Source: Microbacterium sp. CH12i
Lineage (GTDB): Bacteria; Actinomycetota; Actinomycetes; Actinomycetales; Microbacteriaceae
NCBI RefSeq assembly: GCF_000685355.1
Contig: NZ_JHET01000006.1
Coordinates: forward strand, 1 to 64,000
Length of the DNA: 64,000 nucleotides
Direction of reading: 5' to 3'
Shown here: piece by piece, positions 18,095-26,914 of the stretch
How positions within the stretch are numbered: position 1 is the stretch's first letter
Layout: each line of letters opens with the position of its first letter
Translations under genes and position numbers: made by a program
The notes under the pieces: generated by a model
Seen by the model: the letters and a program-made list of their open reading frames with translations, nothing else
Database searches by the model: none
What the model was told of the DNA's origin: nothing

Positions 18095-18472
18095 TCAGAC
18101 GTTCTCGATCACGACCCACTCCGGTTGCAGTGCGTCGATCGCTGTTGCCATGTGTGCCCATAGGCCGGAGCGAGTACCTGGCTTGAGGCCGGCCATCTTT
18201 CCAACGGTCGATACGTCCTGGCAGGGAAACCCTCCGCAGAGAATGTCTACCGGCGGGGTGGCGTTCCAGTCGATGGTGGTGATGTCGCCGAGGTTGGGGG
18301 CGTCGGGCCAGTGGTGGGAGAAGACACGAGCGACGGGTTCGTTGATCTCGGAGAACCAGATCGTGCGGGCGTTGAAGATCTCCTCGACGGCGAGATCGAG
18401 TCCGCCGTAGCCGGAGAACAGCGACCCGACGCGCAGCAGCGCGGCTGTGTCGGTGGGAGCCGTATCTGCCAT
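18095..18472 (-). pseudogene. DNA cytosine-5 methyltransferase, truncated by IS3
   Basis: 125 residues from ATG 18472, with an AGGAGG site upstream. It shows C5-methyltransferase motif I (GSLFSGYGGLDLA), the catalytic PCQ loop in GGFPCQDVS, and the start of motif VI (WVVIENV). The TGA stop is made by the first three bases of the IS3 terminal repeat. The target-recognition domain and motifs VIII-X are missing, so the product is inactive. In related elements a Dcm-type gene beside the relaxase protects the element from host restriction; here that function is lost. Confidence 0.9.
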
Positions 18473-18751
18473 CGGCGAGCCTCCTGGGGCGGTGCTCCTC
18501 GGAGCCGTGATGCTGCTCCGAGCTGGTCACCAGCCAGGTGCACGGTCCGACCCCACCACCGGACGCTCAGCCCGCCTCCCGAGGACGACGCCGGTCACGG
18601 CTGGCGGTCCGCGTCTCACCTCAACCGGTTCGGTCGAACGGGTTGTCACGCGTCTTGCAAGCGAGGAGCGCCACCGTCCGAAAGTGACCTCAGAAGTCAC
18701 CGCGCCGCGGGCTGCGGAGCTCACCTTCGGAGTGAGGAGAGGTGGCGGCTG
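18473..18751. other. Candidate origin of transfer (oriT) upstream of the MobF relaxase
   Basis: This 279-base non-coding stretch between the divergent dcm fragment and the relaxase holds several inverted repeats. The best is an 11-base near-perfect palindrome at 18622-18645 (CAACCGGTTCG, two-base loop, then its complement with one mismatch). A GTGAC/GTCAC pair lies near 18682-18698 and a CTCAC/GTGAG pair near 18720-18735. MobF oriT sites commonly lie immediately upstream of the relaxase gene and consist of such repeats beside a nic site. The nic position cannot be named from sequence alone. Confidence 0.45.
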
Positions 18752-21700
18752 GTGACGGTTTCGATGCGGGTGATGTCCGCCGGTGACGGCTACAAGTACC
18801 TTCTGCGTACCGTCGCCACCGGCGACGGTGACCGGGTGCTCTCGACGCCGTTGACGAGGTACTACACGGAGGAAGGCACCCCGCCGGGTCGATGGCTCGG
18901 ATCAGCCGTCCCCTCGCTCGGCGGTGGAACGATCACCGTCGGCGACGAGGTCTCTGAGTTGCAGCTTCAACGTCTGATTGGACAGGGCCGCGACCCGGTG
19001 ACCGATCAGACGCTCGGAAGCCCGTATCGGAAGTATCCGACCGTGACCGAGCGCATCGAGCACCGCAGGTCAAGGCTCGACGCAGACCTTCCCGTGACCG
19101 AGCGTGCCGACGCGGTCGCCGCAATCGCGGCTGAGGAGAGTGCGCGTGGGGTGCGGAAGGCGGTTGCGGGGTTCGATTTCACGTTCTCGATTCCGAAGTC
19201 CGCATCGGTGCTGTGGGCGGTTGCGGATGCGGGGACGCAATCGCTGATTGCGGACGCACATCACGCTGCGGTTGCAGAGATGGTTGCATTCATCGAACGC
19301 GAGGTTGCCGCAACCCGCGTCGGCGCGGCAGGCCGCAACGGGGCGGTTGCGCAGGCCGATGTGTCCGGTGTGATCGCGAGCGCGTTTGATCACTACGACT
19401 CGCGAGCGGGTGACCCGCATCTGCACACGCATGTGGTGATCTCGAACAAGGTGCAGACCGTCCACGACGGCAAATGGCGCTCCCTCGACGGCCGCCCCCT
19501 TCACGCTGCGACCGTCGCGCTCTCCGAACTCCACGAAGCCGTGTTCGCCGACCACCTCACGCGCGCGTTCGGCGTCGAGTGGGAAGCCCGCGACATGGGT
19601 CGCGACCGCAACCCTGCCTGGGCGATCACCACGGTGCCGGAGGAACTGGTGGCAGAGTTTTCATCCCGGTCACGGCAGATTGATCACGAGAAGAACCGCC
19701 TCATCGCCGAGTACGTTGCCCGTCACGGCAGGCAACCGTCGCTTGCGACGGTCATCAAGCTCCGGGCGCAGGCGACGTTGGCGACCAGGCCGGAGAAGCA
19801 GGTGCGCTCCCTCGCGGACCTCACCGGTGAGTGGCGGGAGCGTGCGTCGCACCTTCTCGGTGAAGACGCAACCCGCTGGGCCCGAACCGTCACCGCCAAC
19901 GAAGTCCCGTTGCTGCTGCGCGCCGACGATGTGCCGTTGGAAGTGATCGCCTCGCTGGGTCGCAATGTGGTTGAGGCGGTCGGTGAGAAACGGTCGACCT
20001 GGCGCAGGTGGAACCTCACCGCCGAGGCCGCACGCCAAACCATGCCCTATAGGTTCGCGACCACTGTAGATCGTGAAGCTGTCGTGGGAATGGTCGTCGA
20101 TGCCGCAGAGCGCTCCTCTCTCCATCTGACTCCGCCCGAGCTCGCGTCGAGCCCGGCAGTGTTCCGCCGCTCTGATGACACGAGCAGGTTCCGTCCGATC
20201 GCGTCGACGGTGTACTCGTCACCGGACATCCTGGCGGCCGAGGATCGGCTTCTCGAGCGCGCCCGCACCATGAGCGCACCCGCTGTGCCTGTTGAGGTGG
20301 TCGAGAAGGTCACTCGCCGCCCGGATCGCGACGGCCGACTCCTCGCCGACGACCAAGCCACAGCCCTCACCGCCGTTGCGACATCAGGCCGTGGAGTCGA
20401 TGTGCTGGTCGGGCCGGCCGGAGCGGGAAAGACCACCGCCATGTGGGCGCTGCGTACCGCGTGGGAGCGGGAGAACGGGCGTGGCAGCGTCGTCGGCCTC
20501 GCCCCGTCAGCGGTCGCAGCGCAGGTCCTCGCAGACGATCTCGGCATCCGGACGGAGAACACCGCGAAATGGTGGCAAGACCACCAGAACGCCGGTGCGT
20601 CGTTCCGTAAGGGGCAGCTCGTGATCGTGGACGAAGCATCTCTCGCCGGCACCCTTTCCCTGGATCACATCACGGCGCACGCTATGGAGGTGGGTGCGAA
20701 GGTGCTGTTGGTGGGTGACTGGGCGCAACTGCAATCCGTCACCGCCGGCGGCGCGTTCTCCCTCCTCGTCCACGACCGCGCCGACGCCCCGGAACTGGTC
20801 GACGTTCACCGATTCGTCAACGAGTGGGAGAAGACCGCCTCCCTTGATCTCCGACATGGGCGTACCGAGGCCATCGACACCTACGCCGAACACGACCGCA
20901 TCACGGGCGGCGACACCGAGGCGATGATCGACGCCGCCTACACCGCCTGGCGCAACGACACCCTCGACGGAGCTTCGACGGTGCTGATCGCGAACTCGAA
21001 CGAATCCGTCGACGCGCTGAACCAGCGTGCTCGTGCTGACCTTATCCTCGACGGCACCGTGGATGCCCGTCGCGAAGTCGCCCTCCAAGGTGACGCGTAT
21101 GTCGGGGTTGGTGACACGATCATCACCCGTAAGAACGACCGCCGGCTCCGCACCCCGCGTGGGTGGGTACGCAACGGCGACCGCTGGACTGTCATCGACA
21201 TCCGAGACGACGGATCACTCACCGCCCGCCGCGCCGACAGCCGCGGCACCGTGACCCTCCCTGCCGACTACGTCTCCGATCACGTCGATCTCGGATACGC
21301 AGTCACGGCACATAGGGCGCAAGGCATCACGACCGACACCTCGCATGTCCTCGTTGACACGTCCACGACCAGGGAGAACATGTACGTCGCGATGACCCGC
21401 GGAAGGCACGCGAACCTCGCATACGTCGCCACCGACCTCCCCGACGACAACCACACCACCCCGCACCCCGCAGACGACCTGAATGCGACCGCGCGAAGCG
21501 TGCTCTATGGAGTGCTGCAGCACGTCGGCGCGGAGCTCTCCGCGCACGAGACGATCATCGCCGAACAGGAGGCATGGGGGTCGGTGGCGCAGCTCGCGGC
21601 GGAGTACGAGACGATCGCGCAAGCCGCCCAACACGACCGCTTCGCCACCCTCATCCGCGAATCCGGTCTCACCCCGGACGAGGCAGAAGACACGATCCAC

Positions 21701-22300
21701 TCCGACGCATTCGGAGCCCTCACCGCAGAGCTCCGCCGGGCGGAAGCGAACCACCACAACATCGACGTGCTCATGCCGCGGCTCGTCGCAGCCCGCGGCT
21801 TCGGTGACGCCGATGACATCGCCTCGGTGCTCCATCACCGTCTCGCCCGCACAACCGAAAGGCCGGCTGGTTCCGGACGCACCCGCAAGGCACCCCTCCT
21901 GATCGCCGGCCTCATCCCCGACGCGACAGGCCCGATGTCCGCCGAGATGCGGAAGGCACTCACGGAGCGGCGCAAGTTGATCCAGCAGCGTGCCGAAGCC
22001 GTCCTCTACCAAGCCTTCACCGAACATCAGGAATGGGTGCTCGCGCTCGGAGACGCACCGGCAGAGACGAGAGCCGCGGCAGCGTGGAACCGGCAAGCGC
22101 GAACGGTCGCCGCGTATCGCGACCGCTACGGCATCACCACACGGACGCCGCTCGGTCCAGCGCCCGATAGCGATGCGCAGAGGATCGACGCGGCACGAGC
22201 GAAAGCCGCCCTCGCAAGGCTCCGCGACCTCGCTGGCGCCGAAGGACACGACGACCCGGCACGGACGGTGCGGCGTGAAGGTGCGAGCCGGGGCCTGTGA
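18752..22300 (+). CDS. MobF-family relaxase-helicase (TrwC/TraI-like)
   Basis: 1182 residues from GTG 18752 (GAGGAGAGG nine bases upstream). The N-terminal relaxase domain has the paired catalytic tyrosines Y37-Y38 (RYYTEEGTPPGRW) and the three-histidine metal motif HLHTH at about 223-227. The central RecD-like helicase has Walker A GPAGAGKTT at about 554-562, Walker B VIVDEAS, and the late motif YAVTAHRAQGITTDTSHV, followed by a helical C-terminal region. It nicks oriT, stays covalently bound to the strand and unwinds it during conjugation. It is a complete gene. A coupling ATPase is not in this window and presumably lies to the left. Confidence 0.95.
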   Translation: MTVSMRVMSAGDGYKYLLRTVATGDGDRVLSTPLTRYYTEEGTPPGRWLGSAVPSLGGGTITVGDEVSELQLQRLIGQGRDPVTDQTLGSPYRKYPTVTERIEHRRSRLDADLPVTERADAVAAIAAEESARGVRKAVAGFDFTFSIPKSASVLWAVADAGTQSLIADAHHAAVAEMVAFIEREVAATRVGAAGRNGAVAQADVSGVIASAFDHYDSRAGDPHLHTHVVISNKVQTVHDGKWRSLDGRPLHAATVALSELHEAVFADHLTRAFGVEWEARDMGRDRNPAWAITTVPEELVAEFSSRSRQIDHEKNRLIAEYVARHGRQPSLATVIKLRAQATLATRPEKQVRSLADLTGEWRERASHLLGEDATRWARTVTANEVPLLLRADDVPLEVIASLGRNVVEAVGEKRSTWRRWNLTAEAARQTMPYRFATTVDREAVVGMVVDAAERSSLHLTPPELASSPAVFRRSDDTSRFRPIASTVYSSPDILAAEDRLLERARTMSAPAVPVEVVEKVTRRPDRDGRLLADDQATALTAVATSGRGVDVLVGPAGAGKTTAMWALRTAWERENGRGSVVGLAPSAVAAQVLADDLGIRTENTAKWWQDHQNAGASFRKGQLVIVDEASLAGTLSLDHITAHAMEVGAKVLLVGDWAQLQSVTAGGAFSLLVHDRADAPELVDVHRFVNEWEKTASLDLRHGRTEAIDTYAEHDRITGGDTEAMIDAAYTAWRNDTLDGASTVLIANSNESVDALNQRARADLILDGTVDARREVALQGDAYVGVGDTIITRKNDRRLRTPRGWVRNGDRWTVIDIRDDGSLTARRADSRGTVTLPADYVSDHVDLGYAVTAHRAQGITTDTSHVLVDTSTTRENMYVAMTRGRHANLAYVATDLPDDNHTTPHPADDLNATARSVLYGVLQHVGAELSAHETIIAEQEAWGSVAQLAAEYETIAQAAQHDRFATLIRESGLTPDEAEDTIHSDAFGALTAELRRAEANHHNIDVLMPRLVAARGFGDADDIASVLHHRLARTTERPAGSGRTRKAPLLIAGLIPDATGPMSAEMRKALTERRKLIQQRAEAVLYQAFTEHQEWVLALGDAPAETRAAAAWNRQARTVAAYRDRYGITTRTPLGPAPDSDAQRIDAARAKAALARLRDLAGAEGHDDPARTVRREGASRGL

Positions 22301-22328
22301 CCATATTGCCCTTCCGAATGTCGCCGGT

Positions 22329-22373
22329 GCGTCATATCCTGATGATGAGGCGGATTTCTCCTTGATATGACGC
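22329..22373. repeat. Perfect 10-base inverted repeat downstream of the relaxase gene
   Basis: GCGTCATATC at 22329-22338 is repeated in inverse at 22364-22373 with a 25-base loop. It lies between the relaxase stop and the next gene. The loop is too long for a standard terminator, so an operator or a processed RNA hairpin are both possible. Confidence 0.5.
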
Positions 22374-22452
22374 TCTTCGGGGCAGGCCGCAAGGCCACTC
22401 ACACACGCACCGCCTTCGACGATCCGTCGTGCATGTGAGAGGAACCCCCGTC

Positions 22453-22809
22453 ATGATCCGCCAGCTCTGGACCCTCAGCGTCCACACCCGCGCATTCCTG
22501 CGCCGCTACATGCCCACCAACGTCCTCCTCGACGCCATCCGCACCCGACGAGGACTGAAATGGGGCGTACCCGCGATGCTCCTCGCCGTGCCCTACCTCC
22601 TGGCAGCGAGCACCTTCACCACCCTCATCGCAGACGGCGGCCCCGGATGGCTCAACTTCCTCGTGCTCCTCTGCCTGTGGAACACAATGAAGTTCGTCAT
22701 CATGGGGCCGGTCAGCCTGATCCTGCTTTCCAGCGTCCGTGTATCGGAAGCAGCCGCTGCTCATGCAGAGCAGCGAGCCATGGCTGAGCTGGTCGATCAA
22801 GAGGCATGA
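22453..22809 (+). CDS. Small membrane protein linked to the relaxase gene
   Basis: 118 residues from ATG 22453, with GAGAGGA nine bases upstream. A basic, hydrophilic N-terminus (RRYMPTNVLLDAIRTRRGLK) precedes two hydrophobic helices at about residues 40-62 and 68-95, then a short polar tail. Proteins of this type recur directly after actinobacterial MobF genes and are often labelled sulfate permease, a name not supported by size or topology. It probably assists transfer at the membrane; the exact role is unknown. It is the last plus-strand gene before the convergent defence operon. Confidence 0.7.
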   Translation: MIRQLWTLSVHTRAFLRRYMPTNVLLDAIRTRRGLKWGVPAMLLAVPYLLAASTFTTLIADGGPGWLNFLVLLCLWNTMKFVIMGPVSLILLSSVRVSEAAAAHAEQRAMAELVDQEA

Positions 22810-22903
22810 CCACCTGCGAAGACTGCGCGTGCGTACAGCACCAACAGTCAGGAAAGATCGCCCACTTGCGCGCCGGAGGGAACAGGGGCCGCAACGAGGA
22901 GAC

Positions 22904-24175
22904 TTAAGACCAGATCCATCCGATACGCCGCCGTAGACCCGCGCGAACTGGAACGAGCGGCTTCGATAGCTCGGCGTGATCGATCGTGCCGGCGAGCGCA
23001 CAAGCGAACCCAGCCAGTCTCAGGAGAAGGGCTGACTCGCCTTCGTTGAATCGAGACTTGAATCCGTGCGCGCTCAGGTTGCGGATGTTCACTCCGTCAG
23101 ATAGCAAGGTGGCGCGAAGCGTGCGAACCCAGTCGACGTCCAGGCCGTTATCTTCGAGCGCCTGGACGTAGAAGTCCAAAGCTGGGAATCGACCAGGGCT
23201 TGCGCCTCGTTCGGCTCTGTAGAGCGGTTCATCGAGCTTCAGTAGTAGGCCCCGGGCCGCAGCCTCAATGAGGGGCAGGCACACAAGGGACACTCCGGTA
23301 AAGTCTCTTTCCCAATGGCGCTTCTGAGCGTCAGCAAGCTGCTCCGATAGAACCGGATCACAAGCAAAGATGCCGGCGAACCAGTTGGCGAACTCTTCAC
23401 GGCTCGGGCTGTCGAATCTCGAATCAATGAGCTCAAGTTCGAGCGCCAGAATGCTCGCCATAGTACCGATGTTGCTGCCTTCGATCCGATGAAGTTGCTC
23501 TTCTTCAGCACTGGCACCTGTTCGGGTGGGCAGGTTCAACGGTCCAAGAGAGATGTTGCTCACCAACGACAGCAAACCCTGACGCCCGGTCTCTGCCTGT
23601 GTCACGTTCCTTGCGTGATCACCGGTCGGCGCTGCCCCAGCGAGGAAAACTCGGTAAGCATGACGCCAATCACGCGCATGTCGGTACTTCCGAAGATGAC
23701 GTCGAAGATGGTTCCTCGAAACAGGTAAGTCATGCTCGAACGTCTGCAACTCGACATCCTCGCCTGCAGCCTGAAGAAAGACGGCTGCATCGTCCCGGAG
23801 ATCGAACTGCGCGTACCTCTCTGCCAGTTGCATTGCCTCGTACCCGAAGTAAACCTTTCGTAGCCCGTTGCTCTCGCCCCGTGCGTTATCGAGATACCAG
23901 GAAATGTGGAGTCGCGCGGCCGCTGTCCGGTCCTCTTCGCTCTCTGCCGCCAGATGGAGCAACCTGACGATCTCATCTATGAACTCGGGCGCTGTCGCAG
24001 CGATTCCTCGGAGGGACTCTCGAACTTCGATTCGCTCCGAAGAAGCTGTAGAACCATCTCTAGCCGGAACGCTCAAGAGAGCGAGCAGAGTCAGCGCGGC
24101 GTGGCTGTGGCCGAGAGTAAGCATCTCTCGGGCGAGATTCAGCGCCTGCTCTCGCACGGAGGCCTCGGTCGTCAT
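22904..24175 (-). CDS. DUF4209-domain protein with HEPN-like RNxxxH motif (C-terminal part)
   Basis: 423 residues from ATG 24175, overlapping the upstream stop by four bases (ATGA). All-helical. The last 150 residues match the DUF4209 pattern: CLPLIEAAARGLLLKLDE, and then SDGVNIRNLSAHGF, which contains the R-N-x3-H arrangement seen at HEPN ribonuclease active sites. The preceding protein and this one together have the length (about 586 residues) and domain order of a single DUF4209-family protein, so they may be one gene split by a one-base lesion. Position at the 3' end of a SIR2/ABC ATPase operon suggests a conflict-system effector or accessory. Toxic RNase activity is a hypothesis from the motif only. 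Confidence 0.7.
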   Translation of the reverse strand: MTTEASVREQALNLAREMLTLGHSHAALTLLALLSVPARDGSTASSERIEVRESLRGIAATAPEFIDEIVRLLHLAAESEEDRTAAARLHISWYLDNARGESNGLRKVYFGYEAMQLAERYAQFDLRDDAAVFLQAAGEDVELQTFEHDLPVSRNHLRRHLRKYRHARDWRHAYRVFLAGAAPTGDHARNVTQAETGRQGLLSLVSNISLGPLNLPTRTGASAEEEQLHRIEGSNIGTMASILALELELIDSRFDSPSREEFANWFAGIFACDPVLSEQLADAQKRHWERDFTGVSLVCLPLIEAAARGLLLKLDEPLYRAERGASPGRFPALDFYVQALEDNGLDVDWVRTLRATLLSDGVNIRNLSAHGFKSRFNEGESALLLRLAGFACALAGTIDHAELSKPLVPVRAGLRRRIGWIWS

Positions 24176-24663
24176 TCGGCGGCTTCGCGCGATCGTGTTA
24201 GCTCTCGCAAGTGATATCGCCCGGCGCCTGGTTCGAGGGCATCATCTCTCGCGCAGTTTCGATAATGCTCAACGGTCGCTTCTGCGTGTGCAGGCGAAGC
24301 GTCCCGCCTTCCGCTAAGGATCAGATCAGCGACGTGAGCACGAACCATGTGTTCCGATACCGAACTCAGCAGTGCTCCGCGAAGTAGCCAAACTGCCTCC
24401 GGGGTCGCGGCGAAAGGGCGGGTAGCGGTCGCTCTGACATTGGACTCCTCGAACGCCACGGTCCCTGCAGCTGTGAAGTCCTCTTGGAGCTCCACACCGA
24501 AAAGAAAGTCGAACTCGAGTCGGACCGGGTCAGCCAGCGATCCATAGTCCGCATCCGACCAGGACCTTACCCAAATCTCAGTAGTGTCTGTCGCTCCGGG
24601 AGCATGCTTATCCAGGAGCGCACCGATCCGCATCGAATCCGTCTCTTCGAACTCATACTCCAC
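24172..24663 (-). CDS. N-terminal part of DUF4209-type protein, or separate small partner
   Basis: 163 residues. The segment AVWLLRGALLSSVSEHMVRA, then HVADLILSGRR and a helix of the HAEATVEHYRN type, matches the N-terminal helical domain normally fused to DUF4209. The stop overlaps the next start as ATGA. Either the two are translationally coupled halves or a single gene interrupted by loss of one base near 24172; the latter has the same direction as the other lesions in the window. 64 bases separate it from the upstream ATPase gene, which is on the same strand, so it is probably the same transcript. Confidence 0.6.
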   Translation of the reverse strand: MEYEFEETDSMRIGALLDKHAPGATDTTEIWVRSWSDADYGSLADPVRLEFDFLFGVELQEDFTAAGTVAFEESNVRATATRPFAATPEAVWLLRGALLSSVSEHMVRAHVADLILSGRRDASPAHAEATVEHYRNCARDDALEPGAGRYHLRELTRSREAAE

Positions 24664-24727
24664 GCGTCGGTCCCCAATCTGTCAGCGAAATGCTCCTAAG
24701 CCCTACCTGCAAGATCGTCTGAGGTTG

Positions 24728-26914
24728 TTACGGTGCGACAAGCTTTAGGGGGCTGGTCTCCGCAGGAACATCCCATTGCTCAATACCAGGACCGTTGCGG
24801 TCCCACTTCGTGAAGCGGACGAAGGTGGTTCGGAAGTCGTCACTTACTGGCCGAAGCTTTCTCGCCAGCAACGAGGCGAACGCGTGATCGTGGGTTGTAA
24901 CGATCAGTTGGCGATGAGGGAGGATCTTGCGAAGTAGGTCAACGAGGCCGAGAAGATGCACGTCGTCTAGGTTCTGGAGCGGATCATCGAGTATTAGTGA
25001 CTTCACATGAGTAGGGGCGAAGCCGAGGTTGAAGGAGAGGAACAAGGAGACGGCAAGCGCGTTTGCTTGCGATGTGGATAGCGTCTCTCCGGGCTCCGTG
25101 ACATCAACCTGAACCTCATCGTCACGCAGCATAGGAGTGAGACGGTGTTTCCCACCGAACTGGCGTGTGGCAATCTCAACCGATCGGAACGTTGGATGGG
25201 GATCGATTGCTGCGTAGAACTGACGTAGGAGAGGCTTCAACTGCTTCAGGCGGTCGGCAACAAACGTCTCCGCGTCTAGCTTCACTGCATCAAGAAGTGC
25301 GGTAGCGACGTCATTTGTGCGCCGCCGATCGGCAATATCTTGCTCCTTGGAAGCCAAAGAGTTGCGGAGCGCCTTGGACTCGATTTCGATTCGATCACGT
25401 CGTGTCTTCGATGAGTCCAGTGAAGCTGCCGCATCGAACTCGCGCCCTGCCTCCAATGTTCGCGCGATCTGAGACTTCCGCCTCGCTACACGATCTAGTT
25501 CAGATGCGAGTCGTTGGATTTCGCTGCCCGCCTCTGCCGACGCGTCAGGCAGATCATCAGAGAAGCTGGCCAGCACCTCCTGCACTCGGCTCTGCCGATG
25601 CTCCTTCGCCGCTCGTGCTGATGCGCGTTGTTCGAGCATGGCGCGGTGCCGGTCAGAGACTGTCTTGAGTTGCAGGGACAGCTCACCCAGACGCTTCTCT
25701 GTGCCTTGGAGATTTGCTCGTTGTAGTTCAGACCCTTCTCGGAGAGCTGCATTCTCTGTTTCGTTGGCGATGGCTTGGAGGCGACGACGATACGCTTCCG
25801 GATCGACTTCTTGACCACAGGCTGCGCAGCTATCTGCCACGTGACGGAGCAGGATCGACGCCATACTTGCTAGCTCTTCACGAATAGTGGATGCCTGTCT
25901 ACGCGCCGCGTCTGCTTCCCCAACTGCAACGCGAAATAGCTGGATGTCGCGCTCGACCTGTTCCTTCTGAGCCGTCAGATCAGCGACTTGACGTTCGAGT
26001 TCGATGACCTCGGTTTCGTCCGGACCTTCGGGAAGCGGCACGCTCAGCTCTGCTTGAGCCGCAAGCAAGGCCGCTTCATCCTGCTCGATTGTGCTTCGCG
26101 CCTGGTTGAGGGCAGCACGCAACTTCGTCAATGTGCTCTCGCTCAGTTCCCAATCTTGGGTGTCCTGGATCGCGACGAGCCCGAGTGCCGCAACGTCGCT
26201 GCTCCATGTCCGCCATCGAGCGGTCACCTCGGCTGTATTCGCTTTGGTGATCTCGGTTTCGAGCACGGACAAAGATGCTGCGAGGTCTTCGACCTTTGCG
26301 CGATCACCTTCGAGTGCCGAGTCAGCCTGATTGACCGCGCGAACCCATGCTCGCTTGTGCGATTGGAGTTCATCCGCGAACTCTCGTAGACGTCCGGCGC
26401 CCACCATGCTTGCGACCGCGTCGAACCGCTCTGTGTCCTGGCGTCCGGTCAGGAACTCGCGCAGCGACTCTTGCCTCAGGTAAATCGAGTCCACGAACGA
26501 CTGTGCCAGTGTGGCAAAGTCTTCGTTGGTATCCGTGCCCGCTAGATTCTGGCGGAGCCAGACCTCCGCATCGGCACCACGAAGTGACGCATCGTTCACA
26601 CGCACTCGAAGTGGAGCACGCAGTTTCTTGGCATCGGTCTCGCCCGGATTCTCCAGCGACCTCGTGATGACAACATCGTCACCGTCGAAGTCGGTTCTCA
26701 ACTCAACCGTCGTAGTTCCGGATTTGCTGTAAAGATTCCGGGGTCCCTGCGTGCTGGTGGTCTTACCCGAGATCGCCCATGAAATCGCGTTGCAGATCGT
26801 CGTCTTGCCGTAGCCATTCGCGCCAACGACAATCACCACGTCTGCGTCAAGGTCGATGTCAATCTCGCCCGAGACGCCGCCAAACCCTGTGATGGAAACT
26901 CCAGTGACTCTCAT
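24728..26914 (-). CDS. Rad50/SMC-like ABC ATPase of a three-component conflict system
   Basis: 728 residues from ATG 26914, overlapping the upstream gene by four bases. Walker A GANGYGKTT is at about residues 31-39; a long coiled-coil region spans about 160-560 and is interrupted by a zinc hook CAACGQ (C363, C366). The ABC signature-like region is LSTSQANALAVSLFLSFNLG, Walker B is LILDDP (D643-D644), and the H-loop region is IVTTHDHAFA. This is the architecture of the ATPase in ABC-three-component systems, predicted to sense or bridge DNA and control a toxic effector. The SIR2 and middle-component genes immediately upstream complete that triad. All ATPase motifs are intact. Confidence 0.88.
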   Translation of the reverse strand: MRVTGVSITGFGGVSGEIDIDLDADVVIVVGANGYGKTTICNAISWAISGKTTSTQGPRNLYSKSGTTTVELRTDFDGDDVVITRSLENPGETDAKKLRAPLRVRVNDASLRGADAEVWLRQNLAGTDTNEDFATLAQSFVDSIYLRQESLREFLTGRQDTERFDAVASMVGAGRLREFADELQSHKRAWVRAVNQADSALEGDRAKVEDLAASLSVLETEITKANTAEVTARWRTWSSDVAALGLVAIQDTQDWELSESTLTKLRAALNQARSTIEQDEAALLAAQAELSVPLPEGPDETEVIELERQVADLTAQKEQVERDIQLFRVAVGEADAARRQASTIREELASMASILLRHVADSCAACGQEVDPEAYRRRLQAIANETENAALREGSELQRANLQGTEKRLGELSLQLKTVSDRHRAMLEQRASARAAKEHRQSRVQEVLASFSDDLPDASAEAGSEIQRLASELDRVARRKSQIARTLEAGREFDAAASLDSSKTRRDRIEIESKALRNSLASKEQDIADRRRTNDVATALLDAVKLDAETFVADRLKQLKPLLRQFYAAIDPHPTFRSVEIATRQFGGKHRLTPMLRDDEVQVDVTEPGETLSTSQANALAVSLFLSFNLGFAPTHVKSLILDDPLQNLDDVHLLGLVDLLRKILPHRQLIVTTHDHAFASLLARKLRPVSDDFRTTFVRFTKWDRNGPGIEQWDVPAETSPLKLVAP

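Larger units (their letters stand above)
16825..18097 (+). mobile_element. IS3-family insertion sequence
   Basis: 1273 bases bounded by near-perfect 24/25-base inverted repeats beginning TGACCTGCC and ending CTCGGACA (16825-16848, and the complement of 18073-18097). The left copy has CC where the right has CCC. It encodes OrfA and an OrfB with a DDE catalytic core, joined by a -1 slippage site near 17172. The flanking bases do not form a target duplication, and different truncated genes lie on each side, so a deletion or recombination followed insertion. Confidence 0.9.

Noticed and set aside
18311-18751. Relaxase starting as early as 18311
   Set aside because: That extension runs antisense through the dcm fragment and the candidate oriT; the conserved relaxase N-terminus begins at 18752 with a good ribosome site.
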